Below are positions 1 to 8,315 of a stretch of 64,000 nt of DNA, piece by piece (within the stretch, counting starts at the first letter, position 1; each line of letters begins with the position of its first letter). Made by a program: the position numbers and the translations under genes. Under the pieces are notes generated by a model that saw nothing but the letters and a program-made list of their open reading frames with translations, was not told where the DNA came from and did no database searches. This stretch comes from Spirosoma aureum (GTDB lineage: Bacteria > Bacteroidota > Bacteroidia > Cytophagales > Spirosomataceae). The stretch spans positions 569,001-633,000 of the forward strand of contig NZ_CP050063.1 of assembly GCF_011604685.1 (NCBI RefSeq), in the 5' to 3' direction.

Positions 1-902
1 TACCCGTGTCGGATACACCTTTCGCTCACGATGTGGTGTTTGGATACAAGCACGCTGATTTGAAACTATGGGTAGAAGAAAAAACCAAAGGACGGGTAAA
101 GGCAGCGGATGTGGGCTCCCTATCAATTGACGATATCCGGGTGGGTGGGCCGCAGGTAGTTAAGGAAAAATTGATGGCCTGTGCCAACGGGTCGATTTAT
201 ATTGTCAACGCTGCCAGTTACCGGGATCTGGAGGTCGTTGCAATGGGCTTGATATGGGCAGAGAAGTCGGGGAAAAAGTTTCTATACCGCAGTTCGGCAA
301 CGTTGGTTCCTATCCGGGCTGGTATGGAGAGCGGTAAAATTTTTTCTCCCCCCAAAGAGGCCACAAATTCTGTCAATGGAGCACTCGTTGTGGTAGGATC
401 GCATGTTCCTAAAACAACCAGCCAGCTTAACTGGCTTCTGAAAAATGGCAACTATCAATCCATCGAAGTGAATGTAGCAGAGATCCTGCAATCAGTAGAA
501 CCACAGTTGGAGGCAACAGCAATTAGCCGACAAACGGATGAGTGGCTTTCTGCCGGAAAGAATGTGGTGATTCATACCAGTCGCCAGTTAGCGGTAGGTA
601 CTGATTCTGAAAGTAGTTTGCGAATCAATGCTTCGGTTTCCGATTTTCTGGTCAATATCATGAAAAGCCTTACGGTCCGGCCGAAATTTATTGTGGCCAA
701 AGGAGGAATTACCTCCAGTGATCTGGCATCCAAAGGGCTTTCTTCAGAAAAAGCGGTGGTTCTTGGAGCTGTAATTCCTGGGGTTCCGGTCTGGCAAATG
801 GATAGGGAGAGCAAATTTCCGGGGATTAAGTATGTCGTTTTCCCCGGTAATGTTGGCGATGAAGCCGCGCTGGATGAGGTATGCCGGAAGTTAGCGGGTT
901 AA
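1..902 (+). CDS. Four-carbon acid sugar kinase family protein (DUF1537/OtnK-like), 5' partial
   Basis: About 300 C-terminal residues of an ATP-dependent kinase of the DUF1537 family, whose members phosphorylate four-carbon acid sugars such as 3-oxo-tetronate or erythronate. The family normally runs to 400-470 residues and the frame stays open to the window edge, so the true start lies upstream; the GTG at position 6 is not taken as a start. Seen here are the end of the N-terminal domain (YIVNAASYRDLEV, FLYRSSATLVPIRAG) and the C-terminal nucleotide-binding part (VAKGGITSSDLASKGL, then VVLGAVIPGVPVWQ). The family is recognised by sequence; the exact substrate cannot be told without the neighbouring genes outside the window. 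Confidence 0.88.
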   Translation, partial: PVSDTPFAHDVVFGYKHADLKLWVEEKTKGRVKAADVGSLSIDDIRVGGPQVVKEKLMACANGSIYIVNAASYRDLEVVAMGLIWAEKSGKKFLYRSSATLVPIRAGMESGKIFSPPKEATNSVNGALVVVGSHVPKTTSQLNWLLKNGNYQSIEVNVAEILQSVEPQLEATAISRQTDEWLSAGKNVVIHTSRQLAVGTDSESSLRINASVSDFLVNIMKSLTVRPKFIVAKGGITSSDLASKGLSSEKAVVLGAVIPGVPVWQMDRESKFPGIKYVVFPGNVGDEAALDEVCRKLAG

Positions 903-938
903 TGTTCATCTAGTGCCTTTCTGCCTGAGTAAAAACAA

Positions 939-964
939 CCCGGCTCTAGCGACCGGGCGTTTTG
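939..964 (+). terminator. Weak hairpin terminator after the sugar kinase gene
   Basis: A short GC-rich stem (CCCGG at 939-943 with CCGGG at 953-957) is followed by CGTTTTG, 37 bases after the kinase stop codon. The stem is only five base pairs, so this is a modest call. Confidence 0.35.
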
Positions 965-1949
965 ATTTACCCATCTTTGATTTATGTAATTCTAATCGTT
1001 GTAATTCGCGGAATCGAGCAAAAGTGTCTTCGTAAAAAAGCAGAGACTTTTGCTATACAGAGTTCTACAAATCAGTACGTTAAAAGTTGCGGAAGGGTTG
1101 CGTTGCTAAAAAAATAATTGATAACGATATCGTGTGTATAGCCTTTTCGCATGAATTCAACAAAAAGCACCGGCCTCAATGTGTGCCGGTGTTTGTGCAT
1201 ATAACATAGTTGATTTCTCTGGGCAGCAGTTGATTTGCGCCTTATTGATGAATACGTGGAGAGCTTACCCGTCGTTGCAAAAAAAATATAGGATAGTAGG
1301 TAGTAGTAAAGTCTTTAGTCGTAGGCAGGGGAAAGCAATGACAGCCGTAATAAAAACGCCGACTTCATCATGAGTCGGCGTTTCCTTATTCCACCAAGTA
1401 AAGAAGCAAATTACTAAAAATAAGCTCAATAACAGTGGGTTAGCTTCTTTTTAATGGCAACTTAATAACCGATGATCCATTTTTTATCACCTTTGGTCGA
1501 TTCATAGCTATGCGCAGATTGTGCCAGGAAATGGAGCGTTTACGCTATAAAAATTACGCAAGAAAACGCCTGTTGACGATCAGGATTCAGGCTTTCAATC
1601 GTACTTAAGGTCGATGTTGACAAAGGCATGAATTTAACGCTTTATTAGTTTTATCCTATAAATTTAATAGAGTGAAAAGTAGCTGATACGCAGTATTTTC
1701 TGCCTTACCGATCACTCAAACGTATCGATGGTCTTTCGTCGATACGTTAATGAGAAATCGTAACTATTTTTTGAAAATGTATTTATAAGGGGCTGATTTA
1801 CAGCTTGTTTACCAAAAGCTGGTATTTGCTGATTTGTGGTAGAGAATCTGTTACTCTTACCGATTAATAAGAGCCTAAACAAGGGAATTTGCGAAGCGAA
1901 ACGAATATACCTTAATTTGTTCCCAGTTTTACATAAATCAGTTTACCAC
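965..1949. other. Long non-coding stretch with several hairpins
   Basis: No credible gene fills this roughly 1 kb. It holds four separate stem-loops: 1018-1029 with 1042-1053 (12 bp, one mismatch), 1168-1174 with 1185-1191 (7 bp), 1354-1364 with 1373-1383 (11 bp, perfect), and 1719-1728 with 1739-1748 (10 bp, perfect). A 64-codon open frame at 1179-1373 has no recognisable features and runs into the 1354-1383 hairpin. The strong hairpin ending at 1383 suggests that a transcript starting within about 1000-1340 ends there, which would fit a small RNA, but no known RNA family was recognised. Confidence 0.4.
1354..1386 (+). terminator. Strong hairpin, probable terminator of an unidentified transcript
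   Basis: An 11-bp perfect stem (AAACGCCGACT with AGTCGGCGTTT) and an 8-base loop, with A residues before and T residues after, 470 bases past the nearest upstream gene. Its distance from any gene suggests it ends a separate transcript, or is a second terminator for the kinase mRNA. Confidence 0.55.
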
Positions 1950-2465
1950 ATGAAAAAAATTCACTTTTCGATTTTGCTAGTTATAGCCCTTCTCGCGGGC
2001 ACACAGTCATTTGCGCAAATGGCGATTGACAAAGGTACTAAGTTCATAAACCTCGGTATTGGTGTAGGTGGCTATGGCTACTACTCAGGTGGTGGTGGCA
2101 TCGGTCTTAATGCAGCTGCCGATTTTGGTGTAGCGCCTAATATTACCGTAGGTGGTGTGATTGGTTATAGAAGCTATGGAAGCGTAGCTACTTACAATTA
2201 CAGCTCATTTGATATTGGAGCTCGTGGTTCCTACCACTTCAATGAACTGCTTAACCTGAGTACCGATAAAGCGGATTTGTATGCAGGTTTAGGGCTTTCC
2301 TACTTTTCTTTTTCCTATGGTGGTGCTGGTTTCGACAATTATGGAACGGTGTATGTGCCTATTCACATTGGTGGTCGTTACTTTTTCAGCGAAAAATTAG
2401 GTGCTTTTGCTGAACTGGGTTCTAGTCTTGCTACCCTTAAATTAGGGCTTACCCTTAAATTCTAA
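1950..2465 (+). CDS. Small outer-membrane beta-barrel protein, function unknown
   Basis: A 171-residue secreted protein. The ATG at 1950 is chosen because it begins a clean signal peptide (MKKIHFSILLVIALLAG, cleavage near QSFAQ); an open frame extends upstream to 1836 but those residues do not resemble a leader. The mature part has glycine- and tyrosine-rich alternating strands (LGIGVGGYGYYSGGGG) and ends in a strand with terminal phenylalanine (LGLTLKF), typical of OmpW/OmpX-like eight-stranded barrels of Bacteroidota. No pore or ligand role can be assigned. It is transcribed alone and ends at a strong bidirectional terminator. Confidence 0.75.
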   Translation: MKKIHFSILLVIALLAGTQSFAQMAIDKGTKFINLGIGVGGYGYYSGGGGIGLNAAADFGVAPNITVGGVIGYRSYGSVATYNYSSFDIGARGSYHFNELLNLSTDKADLYAGLGLSYFSFSYGGAGFDNYGTVYVPIHIGGRYFFSEKLGAFAELGSSLATLKLGLTLKF

Positions 2466-2480
2466 GGATATTCATCATTC

Positions 2481-2523
2481 AATGAAAAAAGCCGCTCCTG
2501 ATTCAGGAGCGGCTTTTTTCATT
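2481..2523. terminator. Bidirectional rho-independent terminator
   Basis: A perfect 20-bp inverted repeat (2481-2500 with 2504-2523) with a 3-base loop, GC core GCCGCTCCTG, flanked by six A on one side and six T on the other. It lies between the convergent barrel gene (stop at 2465) and prolyl oligopeptidase gene (stop at 2532), and can serve both. Confidence 0.92.
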
Positions 2524-2531
2524 GAATAGAA

Positions 2532-4685
2532 TTACTTACTGGCGATTTCTCGAAGGCTCTTCACACCCATATTCCAGAGGATGAACGAATAGATGTCGGC
2601 CGTGGTCTCAATATTCTTTTTGGTATTGCTGGCACCGTGCCCGGAGTTAGTGTCAATCCGGATCAGCACCGGATTCTGGCCTTTATAAACCTCCTGTATG
2701 GTGGCTGCATACTTAAACGAGTGTGCCGGTACAACCCGGTCGTCGTGGTCGGCAGTTGTGATAAGGGTAGCCGGATAAGCGACACCCGTTTTCAGATTAT
2801 GAATTGGTGAGTAGGCATACAAGGCCTTAAACTCATCGGCATTATCGCTGCTACCGTAATCGGCAATCCAGTTCCAGCCAATCGTGAATTTGTGGAATCG
2901 GAGCATATCCATGACGCCCACTTGCGGAATCGCGACCCGAAACAGTTCGGGACGCTGATTCATAACCGCTCCAACAAGCAACCCACCATTTGACCCACCC
3001 TGAACAGCCAGTTTAGCCGGGCTGGTGTACTTTTGCGCAATCAGGTATTCGGCGGCTGCAATGAAATCGTCAAATACATTCTGCTTTTTCAGCTTCATGC
3101 CCTGCTCGTGCCATTTCTCTCCATACTCGCTACCACCGCGTAAGTTTGCCTGGGCATAAACACCACCTTGCTCCAGGAAGGGAATTCGTAGCGGACTAAA
3201 TGCCGGGGGTAGGCTAATATTGAATCCGCCATAGCCATACAGAAGTGTTGGGTTCGTGCCATCCAGCTTCAACCCCTTACGATAGGTGAGGAACATGGGC
3301 ACTTTGGTTCCGTCTTTACTGGTGTAGAAAACCTGCTTGGTTTCGTAGTCTGTTGGCTTAAAATCTACTTCGGGAGCCCGGAAAATCGTGCTTTTACGGG
3401 TGGCAATATCGTACCGGTAGATCGTTGGCGGAAACGTAAAAGATGTGAATGTGTAGAATACAAACTTATCGTCTTTCTCGCCACCAAATCCGCCTGCCGA
3501 ACCGATGGCTGGGAGTTGAATATCGCTTTCCCGCTTTCCGGTATAGTCAAACACCTCTACGTTTGAGGTAACATCCTTCGAGTATTCGACAAATAATTTG
3601 CCGCCGGCTGCGCTGACGCTATTCTCGGCAATAGGTTCTGGTTTCTCCGCAATAAGCGTCGAAAAAGCCTTCTTTTTTGTGTCGTAGGCAATGACTTTAC
3701 TATTGGGCGCTTTCTCATTGGTCAGAATCAACAGCCGATCCCCATCGTTGTCGACCACGCCATAACTGAAGTCGGTCACGTCTTCTACAACGGGCGAAAA
3801 CGATTTCTGATCGATTTTGGCATCCATGAAAAACAACGCATTTCCGTCTTTTCCCTTGCCCCGATCACTCACACTGAGCAACAGGAACCGCTCATCGTCG
3901 GTAGTACTGGCAATGTGGAATCGCTGAGGATGTTGAGGATCTTCATAAACCAACCGATCGGCGCTTTGGGGCGTGTTTAGTTTATGGTAGAAAACCTGGT
4001 GATTTTCGTTCTTGGCGGCCAGTGCACTGCCTTCGGGTTTAGGGTAGCGGCTGTAATAAAATCCGTCACCCTGCCAGGCGGTGCCCGACACTTTTACCCA
4101 TTCGATTTTATCTGACAGATATTGCTTGGTAGCCAGTTCCATAACCTGGTATTCCTGCCAGTCGGAGCCACCTTTGGAAAGGCCAACGACGGCGTATTTA
4201 CCATCTTTCGAGAGCGAAAATGCGCCTAGTCGTGTAGTACCATCGGCCGAAAGTTTATTGGGATCGATTACTAATTCCGGTTTTCCGTCAAGACCTTTCT
4301 GCCGATACAGAACTGCCTGATTTTGAAGGCCATCGTTCTTCGAAAAATAGAACCATTCGCCCTTACGGCTTGGTGCAGAGTATTTAGGATAGTTATAAAT
4401 CTGCTCAAGTCGATTTTGAAGTTGCTGTCTGTACGGAATTTGCGACAAATAGTCGAATGTAACTTTATTTTCCGCTTTTACCCATTCGGCGGTTTCGGCA
4501 GAGCGATCGTCTTCGAGCCAGCGATAAGGGTCGGCAACAGTAGTGCCGTGGTAGGTATCGGTCTGATCGGTTTTTCGGGCTTTAGGGTAAGCCAAAGGTT
4601 CATTGGTGTTGTGGCTTCCTGACTGAGCCAGAGCCGCAGAAGAGCTAAGCATAAGCGATAATCGAATGAGGTGAATATAACGCAT
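2532..4685 (-). CDS. Prolyl oligopeptidase family serine peptidase (S9A), exported
   Basis: A 717-residue S9A peptidase that cleaves short peptides after proline. A signal peptide (MRYIHLIRLSLMLSSSAALAQ) sends it to the periplasm. The N-terminal part carries the family start (DPYRWLEDDRSAET), the middle is the seven-bladed propeller that limits substrate size, and the C-terminal alpha/beta-hydrolase domain has the catalytic triad: Ser565 in GGSNGGLLVG, Asp at about 648-649 in DHDDRVVP and His683 in NSGHGA. Length matches the family. It is monocistronic, convergent with the upstream barrel gene, and likely takes part in peptide scavenging. Confidence 0.93.
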   Translation of the reverse strand: MRYIHLIRLSLMLSSSAALAQSGSHNTNEPLAYPKARKTDQTDTYHGTTVADPYRWLEDDRSAETAEWVKAENKVTFDYLSQIPYRQQLQNRLEQIYNYPKYSAPSRKGEWFYFSKNDGLQNQAVLYRQKGLDGKPELVIDPNKLSADGTTRLGAFSLSKDGKYAVVGLSKGGSDWQEYQVMELATKQYLSDKIEWVKVSGTAWQGDGFYYSRYPKPEGSALAAKNENHQVFYHKLNTPQSADRLVYEDPQHPQRFHIASTTDDERFLLLSVSDRGKGKDGNALFFMDAKIDQKSFSPVVEDVTDFSYGVVDNDGDRLLILTNEKAPNSKVIAYDTKKKAFSTLIAEKPEPIAENSVSAAGGKLFVEYSKDVTSNVEVFDYTGKRESDIQLPAIGSAGGFGGEKDDKFVFYTFTSFTFPPTIYRYDIATRKSTIFRAPEVDFKPTDYETKQVFYTSKDGTKVPMFLTYRKGLKLDGTNPTLLYGYGGFNISLPPAFSPLRIPFLEQGGVYAQANLRGGSEYGEKWHEQGMKLKKQNVFDDFIAAAEYLIAQKYTSPAKLAVQGGSNGGLLVGAVMNQRPELFRVAIPQVGVMDMLRFHKFTIGWNWIADYGSSDNADEFKALYAYSPIHNLKTGVAYPATLITTADHDDRVVPAHSFKYAATIQEVYKGQNPVLIRIDTNSGHGASNTKKNIETTADIYSFILWNMGVKSLREIASK

Positions 4686-4931
4686 GGGTTATGAGCAGTT
4701 GATGAATTTTAACGGCAACTTCCTACGAATAACGGTTCGGAATACCGAAAATACAAGGGGCAATCCTGTTATCAACAAGACTAGTGAGTCCAATCGATTT
4801 TTTAGGAGACTATGGAGTTGGCTAGCGATGAAGGAGCGTATGGTTAAATCAGTCTAAACTACCAAATCACTTGGAAAATAGGTAAATACTTAACTCATTT
4901 ACAGTTGCTTATCTTAACCTCTTTATTATTA

Positions 4932-7900
4932 ATGATTCGACAGGTACTTCATCGAGCCGCTTATCTGGTGCTCCTTTGGAGTATGTTAAGTCAGTATGCC
5001 TGGGCGCAGATAAATTATCTGACCAAACCAACCACGCCGAACTTTCAGATTGACCATATCAGCGTTAATGACGGATTAACGCAGGGCTCAGTCTATTACA
5101 TGCTGAAAGACAGCCGTAGTTTCCTGTGGTTCGGGACACAGGATGGCCTTAATCGCTACGATGGTCATCAATTTCGCACCTATCGCCCTTCAGTAGGTGA
5201 GCGGGGAGTCCATCGCTCTGGGGCAATTCGGGGGGTCAATATTTTTGGTATTATCGAAGACCCTGATGGTAATTTATGGGTTGGCACCGAAGAAGGATTA
5301 AATCGGTATGATCGCCAACATGATCGCTTCGACTGCTTTTTGGCAACCGACGCCCAGCACCAGCCGATAAATAGCCGTACACTGCCTTTTTTTGTCGATA
5401 AAACGGAATTGCTTTATCTGAGCGATGCCGAAGGTTTAGTGCGATTCGACTACAGAAACCACCGAAAGACAATTCTGGCATCAACCATTCACCCAACCAA
5501 AGAATACGATCTCCCGAGCTCGACTGTGCTTACCCCGGCGGGCGATGTGTGGCTCCATGCTCCGCAAGGTCTGATACGGTATAACCTCCATGATCGAACA
5601 TTTTTCCACTATTTTAGTAGCCGGCCCGACAATCAGTTTGGCTCTCCACAAACTGTTTTTTCCTTTTTTATTGATCCTGACAACATTGCCTGGATTGGGA
5701 CAAATACAGGATTGATCCGGTTCGATTATCGGCATCAAACGGCGCTGGTATACGATCGTTTTGGCAACCAGCCCCTCAGTGCCATCTATAGTATTGCTCC
5801 CGGTCAGCTTGGTCGTCTCTGGCTGGGTACGCAACGCAATGGGGTATTGTATTTCGATAAGCGGTCGCGGTTGTTTGGTCAGGTCAACGATGTGACGGGC
5901 AATACCCGGCAACTGAGCGAGTTTGAGATTCGTAAAGTTTATTCGGATAATCTGGGCATTATCTGGGCTAATGTCGATCCGGACGGATTGACCCGTATCA
6001 TACCCAATGCTTTTTTGTTTGGGGGCATGAGCAAACGCCAGTCGACAGATAATATGCCTGCCGAACTAAAATTGAGCAACTACACGGTTCGGGGCTTTAT
6101 GGAAGAACGTTTTGATCGACTCTGGATCTCAACGGAAGAGGGAATTAACGTACTTGACCCACGCACAAATCATGTTATTAAACGCTACTTCACCGATGCG
6201 AGCGAATACAATTTGCCAACGCATAAACTCGTGCGATGCATGTATCGTGATCCAAAACGGCGCATATGGGTTGGTATAAAGGGTGGAGTTATGGCGTTTC
6301 ATCCGGAAACCGATCGTTTCGAGCCAATTCTGTTTCAACCCTCAGCTAGCCAGGTGACCGACAATTATGTGCGTAATCTGGTGAGCATTAACGACAGTAC
6401 GCTCGTTGCCGCTACTGAAGATGGTCTGTATGCCCTAAATGTTGTTCGCCATAGCTGGTCAAAACTTCCTGATCTCGCTGGCGAGAACATTTTTAACCTC
6501 TGGTACGATACCAAAACCCGCCAGTTATGGGTAGGTACTTACCTGAACGGGTATTACTGGTATCAGCTGCCAGAGCATCAGCTGTCGCCCTGGAAACTCA
6601 TTCGATCGGGCTTAAAAGGGAGTATGGTGCTTCATTTTCGCGCCGATACACTGCGCCAGACCATGTGGCTCTCTACCGATCGGGGACTAGCTGCTTTGAA
6701 GCCTGAAACGGGCAAACTTAAGCTGTATTCAGACCAGCAGGGTTTAGCCAATTCGTTTGTATATGGCTCGCTGGCCGATGTTAATAATGTTATCTGGCTG
6801 AGCACAAACCGGGGTCTTTCGCGGCTTGATCCATCTACGGGAGCCATCAAAAATTTCACCTTAAGTGATGGTTTACAGGGCAATGAATTTAACGGCAATG
6901 CCTTTATCCGACTGGCTAACGGAGAATTGTTTTTTGGGGGTGTAGAAGGGTTTAACCGGTTTCGTCCCGATATGTACCGCAATTCGTCGTTCAGCCCGAA
7001 TGTCCATATTTACTCGTTCAATGTTAATGAAGATTCACTGCTGTCAGACCGCTACGTTGGTGAAATTGACCGGATTGAACTAGCCCATGATCAGAACACT
7101 CTATCGATGGAGTTTGCTGCTCTGGACTACTTTAGTAATGGTCATAATTCATACCAGTACCAGTTAATGAATTATGATGAACAATGGGTATCAGCGGGCG
7201 AAAAAAACTACGTTCGCTATGCCAATCTGCCATCGGGTGACTATATTTTTCAGGTCAAAGCCGCCAATCGGGATGGGCACTGGAGTAGCCGGATTAAAAA
7301 ACTGGCGATTCATATTCAGCCGCCTTTCTGGAAAACACCGGCGTTCTACATACTGATCGCATTAATGCTTGTCCTGGTAACCTTTGGCTGGATTCGACAG
7401 CGTGAAAATGGCATACGCCAGCAGGAGACGGATCGGTTACGGCTGGCGTATGAAATTCAGGAGCAGGTTAAGAAAGACATTGCCCGGGATCTGCACGATG
7501 AGATCGGAACTCGTCTTGCAACCCTAAAACTCTATACAACCCGGTTGATCCAGTACATCAATGAAGCCTCCGTTGAAACATCTCAACCGGCAACGCACGC
7601 GAATGTTGTGAATACGGCAGGCGTGCAGGTTCTGAAGAATAACATTTTTACGCTGATTAACAGCACGATAAGTGATGTGCGTAATCTACTTCGGAAATTA
7701 AATCCGCAAACGCTGGAGCGATATGGTTACGTTGCTGCTGTAGAGGAACTGTTCTCGCGCATTAACGCAACCGGCACAATCGCAATGCACCTGATTTTGA
7801 CGAATGCACCGGGTGAGTCGGCCGCAGACGGAACAGAGTTAGCAGACAATCCGGCTAACCCGGATTTACGGACAATAGCCCGCCTTCCGGTGGATATAGA

Positions 7901-8204
7901 AGTGATGTTATACCGAATAACGCAGGAACTGGTGAGCAATTCGCTTAAACATGCGAACGCGCACCAGATCGATCTATTTATTCAGGGTCAGAAAGACCGG
8001 CTATTTCTGATCTACTCCGATGATGGGCAAGGGTTTGATTATGAGCAGATAAAGCGCAGTGGGTCTGGCCTTGGGCTTGGTAGTATAGAGTCGAGGGTCG
8101 CTATTTTGAACGGGAAAATCCTTTGGCAAACACAACCTGGTCAGGGCGTCAGCGCCCATATAGACATACCCACCGGCCCCGTTGCGAAGCGGTGGTTTTC
8201 TTAG
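4932..8204 (+). CDS. Two-component regulator-propeller sensor histidine kinase (HisKA_3), no receiver domain
   Basis: A membrane sensor kinase of about 1090 residues. The ATG at 4932 is preferred over an in-frame TTG at 4905 because it begins the hydrophobic leader ending QYAWAQ. The periplasmic part is a series of regulator-propeller repeats (LWFGTQDGLNRYD, LWVGTEEGLNRYD, LWLGTQRNGVLYFD), expected to form two beta-propellers, followed by a Y_Y_Y domain at about 720-793. One membrane helix at about 803-823 leads to a HisKA_3 dimerisation domain with His855 in RDLHDEIGTRLA and an ATPase domain (DDGQGFDYEQ, GLGLGSIESR). The HisKA_3 type pairs with LuxR/NarL-type regulators, and none is encoded nearby, so its partner lies elsewhere. 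It may sense polymer breakdown products, as its relatives do; that is inferred. Confidence 0.9.
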   Translation: MIRQVLHRAAYLVLLWSMLSQYAWAQINYLTKPTTPNFQIDHISVNDGLTQGSVYYMLKDSRSFLWFGTQDGLNRYDGHQFRTYRPSVGERGVHRSGAIRGVNIFGIIEDPDGNLWVGTEEGLNRYDRQHDRFDCFLATDAQHQPINSRTLPFFVDKTELLYLSDAEGLVRFDYRNHRKTILASTIHPTKEYDLPSSTVLTPAGDVWLHAPQGLIRYNLHDRTFFHYFSSRPDNQFGSPQTVFSFFIDPDNIAWIGTNTGLIRFDYRHQTALVYDRFGNQPLSAIYSIAPGQLGRLWLGTQRNGVLYFDKRSRLFGQVNDVTGNTRQLSEFEIRKVYSDNLGIIWANVDPDGLTRIIPNAFLFGGMSKRQSTDNMPAELKLSNYTVRGFMEERFDRLWISTEEGINVLDPRTNHVIKRYFTDASEYNLPTHKLVRCMYRDPKRRIWVGIKGGVMAFHPETDRFEPILFQPSASQVTDNYVRNLVSINDSTLVAATEDGLYALNVVRHSWSKLPDLAGENIFNLWYDTKTRQLWVGTYLNGYYWYQLPEHQLSPWKLIRSGLKGSMVLHFRADTLRQTMWLSTDRGLAALKPETGKLKLYSDQQGLANSFVYGSLADVNNVIWLSTNRGLSRLDPSTGAIKNFTLSDGLQGNEFNGNAFIRLANGELFFGGVEGFNRFRPDMYRNSSFSPNVHIYSFNVNEDSLLSDRYVGEIDRIELAHDQNTLSMEFAALDYFSNGHNSYQYQLMNYDEQWVSAGEKNYVRYANLPSGDYIFQVKAANRDGHWSSRIKKLAIHIQPPFWKTPAFYILIALMLVLVTFGWIRQRENGIRQQETDRLRLAYEIQEQVKKDIARDLHDEIGTRLATLKLYTTRLIQYINEASVETSQPATHANVVNTAGVQVLKNNIFTLINSTISDVRNLLRKLNPQTLERYGYVAAVEELFSRINATGTIAMHLILTNAPGESAADGTELADNPANPDLRTIARLPVDIEVMLYRITQELVSNSLKHANAHQIDLFIQGQKDRLFLIYSDDGQGFDYEQIKRSGSGLGLGSIESRVAILNGKILWQTQPGQGVSAHIDIPTGPVAKRWFS

Positions 8205-8315
8205 TTATTGATGCGTTTTTAGGTAGCATATACGTACCGTAACGTACCATTCTGAGTATACCAATAACCGTTACCAACTTTCTGCCTATTTTCGCAGGAG
8301 CATTTACGATTATTC

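Noticed and set aside
1179..1373. Open frame of 64 codons in the 1 kb spacer
   Set aside because: No signal, no domain, and it runs into a terminator-like hairpin; likely chance.
5481..5912. Antisense frame of 143 codons in the sensor kinase gene
   Set aside because: No domain and no start context; it is a shadow of the plus-strand coding frame.
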